A stretch of DNA of 16,962 nucleotides from an uncultured Oscillospiraceae bacterium (GCA_900754515.1 CAAEDD010000097.1:1-16962); one strand, 5' to 3'; numbered from the stretch's first letter, positions 6,587-13,555 are shown. Translations and numbers: made by a program. Notes: generated by a model not told the origin, from the letters alone.

Positions 6587-7369
6587 ATGAGCAAAAACGT
6601 TATCTTTTGTTACTCCGGCAGCGGCAACTGCCTGGACATCTCCAAGAACATTGCCAAAAGGCTGGGGGATACGGACATTGTCATGATGCGCTCCGCCCCC
6701 GCCGTCACCGATGTGCGTGAAGCCAAAAAGGTGGGCTTCGTCTTTCCCTGCTACGCAGGCGGCATGCCCTCGGGTGTAGAGAATTATGTGAGGCAGATAA
6801 AGGTCTCCCCCTCGGCCTACACCTTCGGTATCGTCAGCTATGCAGGTTACCCCGGCATAGGTCTGAGCATTATCAACAGCATCATACCGCTGGATTACTG
6901 GGCCGGTATAAGCCATCAGTGCTCCTGCATATGGCTATTCCCCCACAACATGATGATGCCTCCCATGGACGCCGGCAAGGCCCAGGCCCGTTCGGAGAAG
7001 CTTGCCTCTATCATTGCCGACGACATTTATTATGTCCGGCGTAAAGACAGGGCTCCCCGCTCCAACCCCATCAATGCCTTTGAAGCCAGCATGATGCCCA
7101 AGCTCTCCGGCAAGAAGGCCGCCAAGTTTAAGGCCAGCGATGCCTGCACCGCCTGCGGCCAGTGCGTAAAGATCTGCCCACGGGGCAACATCACTCTCAA
7201 GGACGGCAAGCCCAGCTTTGGCAGCAACTGCATTGGCTGTCTCAGCTGTCTGCAATACTGTCCCACTCAGGCCATAAGCATGGGCGGTGTTACCGAGAAA
7301 CGTGAACGCTACCACAATGTGAACATCAAGGCCGAGGATCTGTGCCAGAAAGTGATACACATCGACTGA
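6587..7369 (+). CDS. EFR1-family flavodoxin-ferredoxin fusion protein
   Basis: Probable cytosolic electron carrier combining an FMN-binding flavodoxin-like domain and a two-cluster ferredoxin. The flavodoxin part (about residues 1-165) begins with the phosphate-loop-like YSGSGNC (9-15) and includes FPCYAGGMPSGVENY (53-67). The ferredoxin part has two CxxCxxCxxxC motifs: Cys187, 190, 193 and 197, then Cys215, 218, 221 and 225. Each motif should hold one [4Fe-4S] cluster. Length (260) fits the family. The ATG at 6587 has GGAGGA upstream. Physiological partners are not known; anaerobic Clostridia often have several copies. Confidence 0.9.
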   Translation: MSKNVIFCYSGSGNCLDISKNIAKRLGDTDIVMMRSAPAVTDVREAKKVGFVFPCYAGGMPSGVENYVRQIKVSPSAYTFGIVSYAGYPGIGLSIINSIIPLDYWAGISHQCSCIWLFPHNMMMPPMDAGKAQARSEKLASIIADDIYYVRRKDRAPRSNPINAFEASMMPKLSGKKAAKFKASDACTACGQCVKICPRGNITLKDGKPSFGSNCIGCLSCLQYCPTQAISMGGVTEKRERYHNVNIKAEDLCQKVIHID

Positions 7370-7387
7370 CAATCTCACATTATATTA

Positions 7388-7424
7388 AGTCCAGGGCTCC
7401 CAGACTGGTGAGCCCTGGACTTTT
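7388..7424 (+). terminator. Bidirectional rho-independent terminator
   Basis: A perfect 12-bp inverted repeat (AGTCCAGGGCTC / GAGCCCTGGACT) with a ten-base loop is followed by TTTTAT on the plus strand; the minus strand has only short T-runs (TTAATATAAT). It lies between two converging genes and can serve both, the plus-strand ferredoxin gene most clearly. Confidence 0.85.
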
Positions 7425-7448
7425 ATGCTTTCTATACCGTTTGGGGCT

Positions 7449-8546
7449 TTATACCGTCCCCGCCTGCCGCACCAGCACCCGGCACAGGCAGTCGGATACC
7501 CAACTCGTCAGCCGCTGTATCCTGAGCCATTTTTTCAGCAGCTCAATCATTACCGAGGCAGCCAATGAGCTTATGAACAGAAACAGATATATAAGCGCCG
7601 GATATTTCAGAGAATATGTAAAATCATAAAACCAATTCTGATATATGAAAGCGTGGACAAGGAACATGTTCATGGAATGCCTGCCCACGAATTCCGCCGC
7701 ATTGTTCAAATATGGTATGCGGGCGGGGATAAGCAGCACCAGCAGGCTCACCGGCAGGCAAAGCAGCACCTCATATACATCCAGCAAGTTGTCTCCGGCT
7801 CTCAGCCACAGTACGCTCACCGCCCCGGTCAGGCCCAGGCACAGGAGCAGCAGCCCGGCCTTCACCGGCAGTATGGCCCTGTCATACCAATCTTTTACCC
7901 GCTCCACGGTTCCGTACTCCGCCAGAATTATACCCACCAGGGTTATCAACATGTACCGGAACAGCACAAACTCCACATCCAGCCAGCGCACCAGCAGCAG
8001 TCCCGGCAGGAGCACATAGGTCCCCAGGCTGCGGCAAAGCTTTATCAGCCAGGGCAAAAGCAGAACAAGAGTCACCGCCAGGGACATATACCACCACGCC
8101 GAATTATAGGAAGGTGTCTGCAATATATAGCTCAGGCCCATAAAATCCCACAGGGCAAAGAACAGATTTTCCAGTCTGCTGGGGCTGTAGAGCGTGAGCC
8201 AGTTCTTTCCTCCCAAAGGGCAGAGGGCAAAAGCAATAATGTACACAAACTGGAAGTTTACAAGCAACTTCACCAGGCGGTCGGTGCTCTTTTCAACAAT
8301 GCGGCTCTCATCTTTCATATTGTCCGCCAGATAACTCCTGGTGGTGCCGTAGGCGGTGATGAACACGAAAATGGTCACGCAGAGCTTGCTCAATTGGCCG
8401 AAAGAGGCCAGCCTCCAGGGATTTGACAGCAGCGGCCCATAGATCAGCTGGGGGAAGTCCGGTTGGTCGGCATACATGAACAGGTGGTGGGCAAGCATAA
8501 GCATGATGGCCACGCACTTCAGTATATTGCTCTCTCTCTTAGTCAT
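7449..8546 (-). CDS. Acyltransferase-3 family membrane protein
   Basis: Integral membrane enzyme of the acyltransferase-3 family, whose members usually O-acetylate or acylate cell-surface sugars. The 365 residues contain about ten hydrophobic segments. The N-terminal motif NILKCVAIMLMLAHHLF (residues 7-23) carries the His residues typical of the active site (His20/His21). A late GRHSMNMFLVHAFIY segment resembles the family's last conserved helix. The start ATG at 8546 overlaps the end of the upstream ATPase gene by eight bases, so it is the last gene of that operon. The substrate cannot be told from sequence. Confidence 0.88.
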   Translation of the reverse strand: MTKRESNILKCVAIMLMLAHHLFMYADQPDFPQLIYGPLLSNPWRLASFGQLSKLCVTIFVFITAYGTTRSYLADNMKDESRIVEKSTDRLVKLLVNFQFVYIIAFALCPLGGKNWLTLYSPSRLENLFFALWDFMGLSYILQTPSYNSAWWYMSLAVTLVLLLPWLIKLCRSLGTYVLLPGLLLVRWLDVEFVLFRYMLITLVGIILAEYGTVERVKDWYDRAILPVKAGLLLLCLGLTGAVSVLWLRAGDNLLDVYEVLLCLPVSLLVLLIPARIPYLNNAAEFVGRHSMNMFLVHAFIYQNWFYDFTYSLKYPALIYLFLFISSLAASVMIELLKKWLRIQRLTSWVSDCLCRVLVRQAGTV

Positions 8547-10461
8547 TGTCCTCTCCCTTTGGCTTGCGGCAGCTGAAGAGTATAACCTGCCTGTCCCTGG
8601 CTATCTGCCTCAGAAGCTCCATGGCCTGTTCCAGCCTTGTCTCGTCCAGATTCACCAGGGCATCGTCTATTATCAGCGGGCAGTTCTCCCCCTCCGGCAG
8701 GGCCAGTTCACACACAGCAAGGCGCACCGCAAGATACATCAGGTCCAGTGTCCCGGCACTGAGATATTCCGAGTCTCTTGCTATGCTGTCGCCGCTGGTG
8801 CGGGTACGGGCAGTAAAGTCCCGATTGATGAAAACATCCAGATAGCGTCCGCCGGTTACAGCTGACATATACTCCGCCGCCAATTTTCCAAGCTCCGGTG
8901 AGAAGCGGCTCTGGATTTCGCTGTCCGCCTCCCGAAGAGTATCCACAGCCAGACTTATGGCGTCATATTCCTGGGAGATCAACTCGTATTCCTCTTTCAT
9001 GCTGCTCAGAGAGCTGGACAGCACCAATGGGTCCCCCATGGCAGCCAGACGTCCGTTAATCTCTGCTATCTGCTGGCTGATGCGCTGAGCATTGGCTCTG
9101 GCAGCTGTCAGCTCCCGGCTGAGGCGAGCAGCCTCGGAATTTCCTCCGGCAAAATCCAGCTCAGCCATGGCACTCTCTTCCAGACTTCGCTGCATCTCTC
9201 TGGCGTTCTCATAGGCCAGGCGGCAGCGCTTTTCCTCCCTGTCCGCTTCCTCCACGGCCTCCGCCAGACGCCGGTGCTCTTCCAAAGCGGCTTTCAGTTC
9301 CCCGGAGCCGCTTACGTGATATTTATTGTATATCTCCCGTCGTTGCTCTTTTGCCAGGTTCACGGCCTGTTTGGCTTTACTGTAGCCCATGAGCAGGTAC
9401 ACGGCCACGGCGCAAAAAGCGGCCGCGCCGATTATCACAAACATATTTCCCACTGCGGTATATACCGCTGCAGCGGCTATGGCCAGAATGAAAAACAGGA
9501 TGGCCAACAGGGCGCTGGGCTTCTTCCCGGATTTTTCCTTCAGGTCCTTCAGCGCCTCCATGTCCCGCTCCGCCTGTTCCTCCGTCTCCCGGACGCTTTG
9601 CAGGCCGAAGCGGCTTTTTCTCATGGCTTCCCTGCGTTCCGACAACTCAGCCATGGCGGCGTCGTGGGCGGCGCTGCACTTGTCCGTCTCCGCCCTGCCG
9701 GCGCTGAGCCTGTCCAGGGCTTCCCGGCGCTGACGCTTTCGGCTCTCGGTTACCTGCTGTTCCAGCTGGCGGCACTGTTCACCGGCCTGTTCCAGGCGGC
9801 TCTCCAGACTCTCTATGTCCTGAACAGAGCCCTGCATCAGTTCCAGGCGGCGCTGGGTCTCATCCATTTTGCTCTCCAGTTGGGGCAGTAAACCCCGGCG
9901 GTTATAGCGGCGCTTTCGCTGCCACTGGCGCAGCCGCTCGTCGGCCTCGCTGTAAGAGGTCTGTTCCTCACCGGTGGAGACTATGGAGCTTATGCGTTTT
10001 TCCAGTTCCGGGCTGCCGGTGACGGCAACGGCGCCCTGTCCTATATAGGCACTGCGGCGGAAAACATCTTTGGATACTCCTGTGAGCAGTTCTCCGGCAT
10101 TGGAGCCGTTCAGCCCCTCAACAGGAACGTTGCTGCCGGTATAGGTGGCAGAAAATTCACGCATGGGTGCGTTCTTCTGACGGGTACTGCGGGTTATTGT
10201 AATGTCGCATCCTCCGGAGGTCAGCTCCATGCTGCCCTCCATGGGTGCTCCGGACCAGGGCGCATAGCGCAGCTTGTCCGGCAGGTAGCCCGCCTTGGCA
10301 CGCTCAGCCGTATCCACACCGTAAAGCATGGCTCTTATGAAGGCGCACCATGTGGATTTGCCGCTCTCATTCGGGGCATATATCACGTTCAGACCGGGGT
10401 GGAAACTGAGGCTCTCGTTCTCCAGTTTTCCGAAGGAGGCCGTCATCTTATTGATCCTCAT
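8539..10461 (-). CDS. YhaN/SbcC-like coiled-coil ATPase with central membrane segments
   Basis: Rad50/SbcC-type ATPase expected to act with the nuclease encoded just upstream in DNA end processing. The N-terminal Walker A is APNESGKST (residues 29-37), and GQGAV near residue 141 is a possible Q-loop. The C-terminal part has a signature LSAGTLDLMYLAVRLA and the Walker B CPLIIDDALVNLDE. Between them are two coiled-coil stretches rich in Glu, Arg and Gln. A pair of hydrophobic segments (about residues 313-360) splits the coiled coil where Rad50 would carry a zinc hook. At 640 residues it is much shorter than B. subtilis YhaN (over 900). The gene overlaps the nuclease gene by 14 bases and the acyltransferase gene by eight. 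Confidence 0.88.
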   Translation of the reverse strand: MRINKMTASFGKLENESLSFHPGLNVIYAPNESGKSTWCAFIRAMLYGVDTAERAKAGYLPDKLRYAPWSGAPMEGSMELTSGGCDITITRSTRQKNAPMREFSATYTGSNVPVEGLNGSNAGELLTGVSKDVFRRSAYIGQGAVAVTGSPELEKRISSIVSTGEEQTSYSEADERLRQWQRKRRYNRRGLLPQLESKMDETQRRLELMQGSVQDIESLESRLEQAGEQCRQLEQQVTESRKRQRREALDRLSAGRAETDKCSAAHDAAMAELSERREAMRKSRFGLQSVRETEEQAERDMEALKDLKEKSGKKPSALLAILFFILAIAAAAVYTAVGNMFVIIGAAAFCAVAVYLLMGYSKAKQAVNLAKEQRREIYNKYHVSGSGELKAALEEHRRLAEAVEEADREEKRCRLAYENAREMQRSLEESAMAELDFAGGNSEAARLSRELTAARANAQRISQQIAEINGRLAAMGDPLVLSSSLSSMKEEYELISQEYDAISLAVDTLREADSEIQSRFSPELGKLAAEYMSAVTGGRYLDVFINRDFTARTRTSGDSIARDSEYLSAGTLDLMYLAVRLAVCELALPEGENCPLIIDDALVNLDETRLEQAMELLRQIARDRQVILFSCRKPKGEDND

Positions 10462-11563
10462 GCTTTGCCACCTCCTCCATATTGTCCAGAGCCGCCAGTC
10501 CCCAACGGGCCGCCTGCTCTATGGATATACGCTGCTCATCGGTTTTGGCAGCATCGTATTTTTTCTTCAGTTTTTCCAGAAACAGGCCCCTGAGAGTGTC
10601 GTCCCCGGCCCTCTCCCATACGCTGCGGCGCAGACGGGTCTCGTCTCTCAGCTGCAGCTGGAAGAACATTTCCGCCAGAGCGGAATACATCTGCTTCAGG
10701 TCCGGGCTCTGTTCCGTCTCCCCGGTCAGAATTATGCGGTATATATCCTTCACGGTTTCGTCAGGCAGCTGGGTATGTACCGCCAGCAGGGCATCCGAGC
10801 CGGTAACGTCCACCTTCAGGACTTCATATCGGCGTTGGGCTATGGAGCGCGTCTCCAGACTGCATTCTCCATCTCCCAGCTCCAGGATATTTACAGTCTT
10901 TTCCCCGGTCTCGTCAAAGCCTCGCCCCTCCGGGCAGCCGGGCCAGGCATACCAGGTATTTCCAGTTTTCTGCAGGCCGCTGGCCTTGTGGATATGGCCA
11001 AGGGCCACGTAGTCCATGCCGCTGTCTCTTAGCTCCTGCTCGGTTATGGGGTCATAAACGGAGTCTGCACTCCCCAATTCCCCGTGGATGCACAGCAGGT
11101 TCAGTATTCCTTCCTGTCTTTCTGCCTTAAAGCCCCTGAGCATGGGGCCGCTGCGCTTATCCGTAAAAGCTGCGCCGTAGATATGCGCTCCCAACCCGGG
11201 AAGCTCAACAGACTCTATCTCCGGCTTAGTGAACACATGGACGTTTTCCGGCAGCTTAAGGCGGGCATAGGGGCACTTCGGGGAATAATAGTCATGGTTG
11301 CCGGGGGATATGAACACCGGAGCTTCAATCTGTCCCAGGCTGTGCGCCAGCTCTTCTCCGGTCTCGTAATAGGTGTTGCCGCTGTCCAGTAAATCTCCGG
11401 CAAGCAGCACCAAATCCACGTTCTCCTCTCTGGCCAGTCCGCTAAGAGCGGCCAGCAGCTGCCGCTGTTCACCCCGGCGTATGGCGGCCTTCCCTGCGGT
11501 CAGCCCCTCAAAGGGAGAGTCCAAATGCAGGTCTGCGCTGTGGAGTACCTTAATCTTGCTCAT
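10448..11563 (-). CDS. YhaO/SbcD-like metallophosphoesterase (DNA repair exonuclease)
   Basis: Mre11/SbcD-type nuclease subunit, likely partner of the downstream SbcC-like ATPase. All calcineurin-type phosphoesterase motifs are present in the 371-residue protein: DLHLD (11-15), AGDLLD (55-60), GNHD (88-91), IHGE (159-162) and LGHIH (188-192). These give a two-metal site. The start is the ATG at 11563, which overlaps the YmdB-like stop codon in an ATGA arrangement with AAGG upstream. A longer reading from 11593 would overlap by more and add ten unconserved residues. The C-terminal third (capping and ATPase-contact region) is less conserved. Confidence 0.9.
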   Translation of the reverse strand: MSKIKVLHSADLHLDSPFEGLTAGKAAIRRGEQRQLLAALSGLAREENVDLVLLAGDLLDSGNTYYETGEELAHSLGQIEAPVFISPGNHDYYSPKCPYARLKLPENVHVFTKPEIESVELPGLGAHIYGAAFTDKRSGPMLRGFKAERQEGILNLLCIHGELGSADSVYDPITEQELRDSGMDYVALGHIHKASGLQKTGNTWYAWPGCPEGRGFDETGEKTVNILELGDGECSLETRSIAQRRYEVLKVDVTGSDALLAVHTQLPDETVKDIYRIILTGETEQSPDLKQMYSALAEMFFQLQLRDETRLRRSVWERAGDDTLRGLFLEKLKKKYDAAKTDEQRISIEQAARWGLAALDNMEEVAKHEDQ

Positions 11564-12333
11564 GTCAGCCTTATCCCTTCTGCCTTCAAACATTTGCCCG
11601 TCTCAGCATCTATCTCAAATATGCAGCCTTCCAGCTTGGCCGGGCCTTTTGCCGATTCATAGCGCCTGGGCGGGTCGCCCATAAATTTGCCTATGCTCTG
11701 CTCCGGGTCAATGCCCAGCACGGAATGGACCGCTCCGGTCATACCCAGATCGCTTATATATCCGGTGCCCTTGGGCAGCACACATGCATCGGAGGTCTGC
11801 ACGTGGGTGTGGGTGCCCCAAACGGCGCTGGCCCTGCCGTCCAGCAGGTAGCCCATAGCTCGCTTCTCGCTGGTGCCCTCGGCGTGGAAGTCCACCAGGA
11901 TCACTTTCTCCTTTATCTCCTCCATAAACCCGTCGGCAATGACAAAGGGATTATCCGTATTGCTGTCCAGAGTAAAACGGCCGATCAGGTTTAATACGCA
12001 TACATCTCCAAAGCCCGCAGAGAACACGGCGATACCCCGTCCGGGGCACTGGGGACCGAAGTTGGCCGGACGGAGGATTCTGCTGCGCTCCTCCAGATAA
12101 GGCTGCAGCTCAGTCCTTGTCCAGGTGTGGTTGCCCAGAGTAATAACATCAGCTCCGGCCTTGAATATGGCGTCCGCCTGCTTGGGCGTGACCCCCACCA
12201 CATTTGCGTTTTCTCCGTTTACCACCGTAAAATCTATATTGTTTTCTTTTTTAAAGTCTTTCAGTCTGTTTTCGAGGAACTTAAGTCCGGGCTCACCACA
12301 CACGTCGCCTACCGCAAGGATCTTCACGCTCAT
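11560..12333 (-). CDS. ymdB: YmdB-type metallophosphoesterase (TIGR00282 family)
   Basis: Phosphodiesterase of the YmdB family; B. subtilis YmdB hydrolyses 2',3'-cyclic nucleotides and affects biofilm and motility decisions. The 257 residues show the complete metal-site set. These are GDVCGEPG (Asp10), VNGEN (Glu41, Asn42), GNHTW (67-71), VDFHAE (His150) and GTHTHVQT (His175, His177), with DLGMTG near residue 195. The ATG at 12333 has CGGAGG upstream, and a good promoter lies 30-60 bases further up. It is usually near rny in Firmicutes; here it leads a repair-nuclease operon with a four-base overlap to the next gene. Confidence 0.93.
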   Translation of the reverse strand: MSVKILAVGDVCGEPGLKFLENRLKDFKKENNIDFTVVNGENANVVGVTPKQADAIFKAGADVITLGNHTWTRTELQPYLEERSRILRPANFGPQCPGRGIAVFSAGFGDVCVLNLIGRFTLDSNTDNPFVIADGFMEEIKEKVILVDFHAEGTSEKRAMGYLLDGRASAVWGTHTHVQTSDACVLPKGTGYISDLGMTGAVHSVLGIDPEQSIGKFMGDPPRRYESAKGPAKLEGCIFEIDAETGKCLKAEGIRLT

Positions 12334-12364
12334 TATTTTGCCTCCGATGTAAGATTCTTTGGTT

Positions 12365-12394
12365 ATTGTACCACAATTTGCATATGGGTATCAA
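12365..12394 (-). promoter_or_regulatory. Sigma-A promoter of the ymdB-led operon
   Basis: Minus-strand TTGATA (complement of 12389-12394) and TACAAT (complement of 12365-12370) have an 18-base spacer. The GGAGG of ymdB lies about 15-20 bases past the expected start point, giving a short leader. Confidence 0.75.
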
Positions 12395-12469
12395 TGGATT
12401 TTATGCTAATAATAATAGGGAAGAGGGAGACAAACCAGGTCTCCAAAACATGTATTGGAGGATATTGTT

Positions 12470-12637
12470 ATGAACAAGAGGAATTTTTATGTAGGCATGG
12501 GTATGGGCCTTATTGTCGGCGGCACCGCCGCCATGGTCATGCGCTCCAAGAGCCGCACACCCAAATCCGTTCTGGGCCGCACTCTCAAAACTATCGGCGA
12601 AGTGAGCGACTCCATTTCAGATATCATGGGCTGGTAA
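12470..12637 (+). CDS. 55-residue membrane microprotein of unknown function
   Basis: I do not recognise a named family. The reading frame from the ATG at 12470 has a strong ribosome site (TTGGAGG, eight bases before) and encodes 55 residues. A short basic N-terminus is followed by one hydrophobic, Gly/Met-rich segment (YVGMGMGLIVGGTAAMVM, residues 7-24). A basic patch (RSKSRTPKS) and an amphipathic tail ending DSISDIMGW complete it. This layout resembles small YtxH-like anchored proteins. It is divergent from the ymdB operon. An AT-rich terminator follows. A weak -10-like TATGCT lies near 12402, but I cannot name a firm promoter. Confidence 0.75.
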   Translation: MNKRNFYVGMGMGLIVGGTAAMVMRSKSRTPKSVLGRTLKTIGEVSDSISDIMGW

Positions 12638-12666
12638 GACCCGGAAAAAATAATTTGTCGTGAGGG

Positions 12667-12698
12667 GCAATATTTTTGAAAAAGGTATTGCATTTTTT
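12667..12698 (+). terminator. Terminator of the 55-residue microprotein gene
   Basis: GCAATA-TTTTT and AAAAA-GG-TATTGC form an 11-bp AT-rich stem with a two-base bulge and a tiny loop, followed by ATTTTTTCC. Its distal arm overlaps the -35 box of the tRNA promoter, so termination and tRNA initiation share DNA. Confidence 0.5.
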
Positions 12699-12716
12699 CC
12701 CAGGCTGTGCTAATAT
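12688..12716 (+). promoter_or_regulatory. Promoter of tRNA-Arg
   Basis: TTGCAT (12688-12693) and TAATAT (12711-12716) are 17 bases apart. The predicted start point is about ten bases before the mature tRNA 5' end at 12735. Confidence 0.6.
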
Positions 12717-12734
12717 ACTAGGGCTTTAAGAAAT

Positions 12735-12811
12735 GCGCCGTTAGCTCAGCTGGATAGAGCGTCTGGCTACGGACCAGAAGGTCAGGGGTTCGAATCCCTT
12801 ACGGCGTACCA
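12735..12811 (+). tRNA. tRNA-Arg (anticodon ACG)
   Basis: The 77 bases fold as a cloverleaf. The acceptor stem is GCGCCGT with ACGGCGT (one G-U pair), and the D-arm is GCTC/GAGC. The anticodon stem is TCTGG/CCAGA with loop CTACGGA, so the anticodon is ACG. The T-arm is AGGGG-TTCGAAT-CCCTT. The 3' CCA is encoded (12809-12811). ACG tRNA-Arg normally has its first anticodon base edited to inosine by TadA, letting it read CGU, CGC and CGA. A strong terminator begins at the CCA. Confidence 0.97.
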
Positions 12812-12836
12812 CGTCGGAGCAAAGTCCGCTTTGCTC
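12794..12836 (+). repeat. Direct repeat copy 1 (tRNA 3' end plus terminator)
   Basis: A 43-base stretch beginning in the T-arm of the tRNA, running through CCA and into its terminator. It recurs at 13095-13137 with one mismatch (C12829 versus T13130), an offset of exactly 301 bases. Confidence 0.9.
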
Positions 12837-12848
12837 CGGCGTCTTTTT
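12811..12848 (+). terminator. Terminator of tRNA-Arg
   Basis: A 14-bp stem (ACGTCGGAGCAAAG / CTTTGCTCCGGCGT, one T-G pair) with loop TCCG is followed by CTTTTTAT. The stem starts at the final A of the tRNA CCA end. Confidence 0.9.
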
Positions 12849-12899
12849 ATGTCTATGGCAAAAAAGCCACCATCCGCTTCGCTCCCTTGCTCCTCCTTT

Positions 12900-12940
12900 C
12901 AAACTCGAACCCGCTGCGCTGGGCTTCGGGTTTGTTTTTT
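12900..12940 (+). terminator. Second terminator-like hairpin downstream of tRNA-Arg
   Basis: CAAACTCGAACCC (12900-12912) pairs with GGG-c-TTCGGGTTTG (12921-12934) with one bulged C and one T-G pair. The stem is followed by TTTTTT. It may be a back-up terminator or part of a repeat element. Confidence 0.55.
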
Positions 12941-12970
12941 GGGGGATTCCGGGTTTTCTACTTTTGTTTT

Positions 12971-12985
12971 CGTAAGGGATTCGAA
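12971..12985 (-). repeat. Inverted partial copy of tRNA-Arg T-arm
   Basis: CGTAAGGGATTCGAA is the exact reverse complement of tRNA bases 12789-12803. Fifteen identical bases in a 300-base neighbourhood is unlikely by chance. Confidence 0.7.
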
Positions 12986-13010
12986 GCCTGAGAGGGCAGG
13001 CGCCGTTAAG

Positions 13011-13034
13011 AAAATGTGCCGGCGGCACATTTTT
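13011..13034. repeat. Perfect 10-bp hairpin in the post-tRNA spacer
   Basis: AAAATGTGCC and GGCACATTTT flank a GGC loop, and one more T follows on the plus strand. It resembles a terminator stem or a short palindromic repeat. Confidence 0.6.
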
Positions 13035-13094
13035 AGGCGACTGGGGCGCAGCGGCTGTGCCGCAAGCCCGGAGGATTTTGCTTGCAAAATTCTC

Positions 13095-13137
13095 ATCCCT
13101 TACGGCGTACCACGTCGGAGCAAAGTCCGTTTTGCTC
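13095..13137 (+). repeat. Direct repeat copy 2 (truncated tRNA 3' end plus decayed terminator)
   Basis: Identical to 12794-12836 except one base. It contains the tRNA 3' end including CCA and the first part of the terminator stem, but the stem is weakened (TTTTGCTCACA) and lacks the T-run. It lies just before the end of the XRE regulator gene. Confidence 0.9.
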
Positions 13138-13144
13138 ACATATA

Positions 13145-13555
13145 TTACCTATTCAGGCTTTCTATGCCCAGCAGAATGATTGCTGCACACAGCATTACAC
13201 AAAAGTCGGACAGCGTCAGCTTACCCACCAGATAGATAACAAGGCCGCCGGCAGCCAAAGCCAAACTCACGCAACGGCACAGTAAGCCGACTATTTCTCT
13301 TACGTCGCCTGCATTCAGTTCTTTAAAAGCTTGCCACTTATCCACTGTAGGGTTGTCGGACAGCAGCTCGTCCACACTGATCCCCAGTATTTCCGACAAC
13401 TCCGGCAAAATGGATATATCCGGACATCCCTTTCCTCTCTCCCATTTTGAAACGGCGTTGTCCGTAATTTGCAGCTTAGCCGCCAGGTCCTTCTGGGTCA
13501 TGCCTTTTTCTTTTCTCAGCTTCAATATTAATTTCCCCATGTGCTGGCTATTCAT
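13145..13555 (-). CDS. XRE-family regulator with C-terminal membrane anchor
   Basis: Probable DNA-binding transcription factor. Residues 9-63 form a Cro/C1-type helix-turn-helix (LRKEKGMTQKDLAAKL...DNAVSKWERGKGCPDISIL), a common Clostridial subtype. The C-terminal third has two hydrophobic stretches (about 90-111 and 113-131), predicting membrane attachment. The ATG at 13555 has GGGAGG seven bases upstream. It has its own promoter and is divergent from the RraA-like operon, which it might regulate. Its targets and signal are unknown. The protein is 136 residues long. Confidence 0.88.
   Translation of the reverse strand: MNSQHMGKLILKLRKEKGMTQKDLAAKLQITDNAVSKWERGKGCPDISILPELSEILGISVDELLSDNPTVDKWQAFKELNAGDVREIVGLLCRCVSLALAAGGLVIYLVGKLTLSDFCVMLCAAIILLGIESLNR

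Larger units (their letters stand above)
12849..13094. other. Non-coding, hairpin-dense spacer after tRNA-Arg
   Basis: I see no credible gene here. It holds a bulged 13-bp hairpin at 12900-12934 followed by T6. An inverted 15-base copy of the tRNA T-arm/acceptor (TTCGAATCCCTTACG) lies at 12971-12985, and a 9-base copy of the tRNA 5' end (GCGCCGTTA) at 13000-13008. There is a perfect 10-bp hairpin with a three-base loop at 13011-13033, followed by further T. Smaller stems lie at 13051-13063 and 13075-13090. The content suggests a repeat unit derived from or associated with tRNA genes, but copies elsewhere cannot be checked here. Confidence 0.6.

Noticed and set aside
12794..13137. A complete integrated element with attL/attR sites
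   Set aside because: The repeats fit an att-like duplication, but only 258 bases lie between them, with no integrase or cargo. I keep it as a repeat module of unknown origin rather than calling an integrated element.
12741..13139. A 132-codon open frame on the minus strand across tRNA-Arg and its repeat
   Set aside because: It runs antisense through the tRNA (ending VRRKGFEPLTFWSVARRSIQLS-like residues), lacks a ribosome site and repeats the same peptide-like words only because the DNA repeats. It is an artefact of tRNA-derived sequence.
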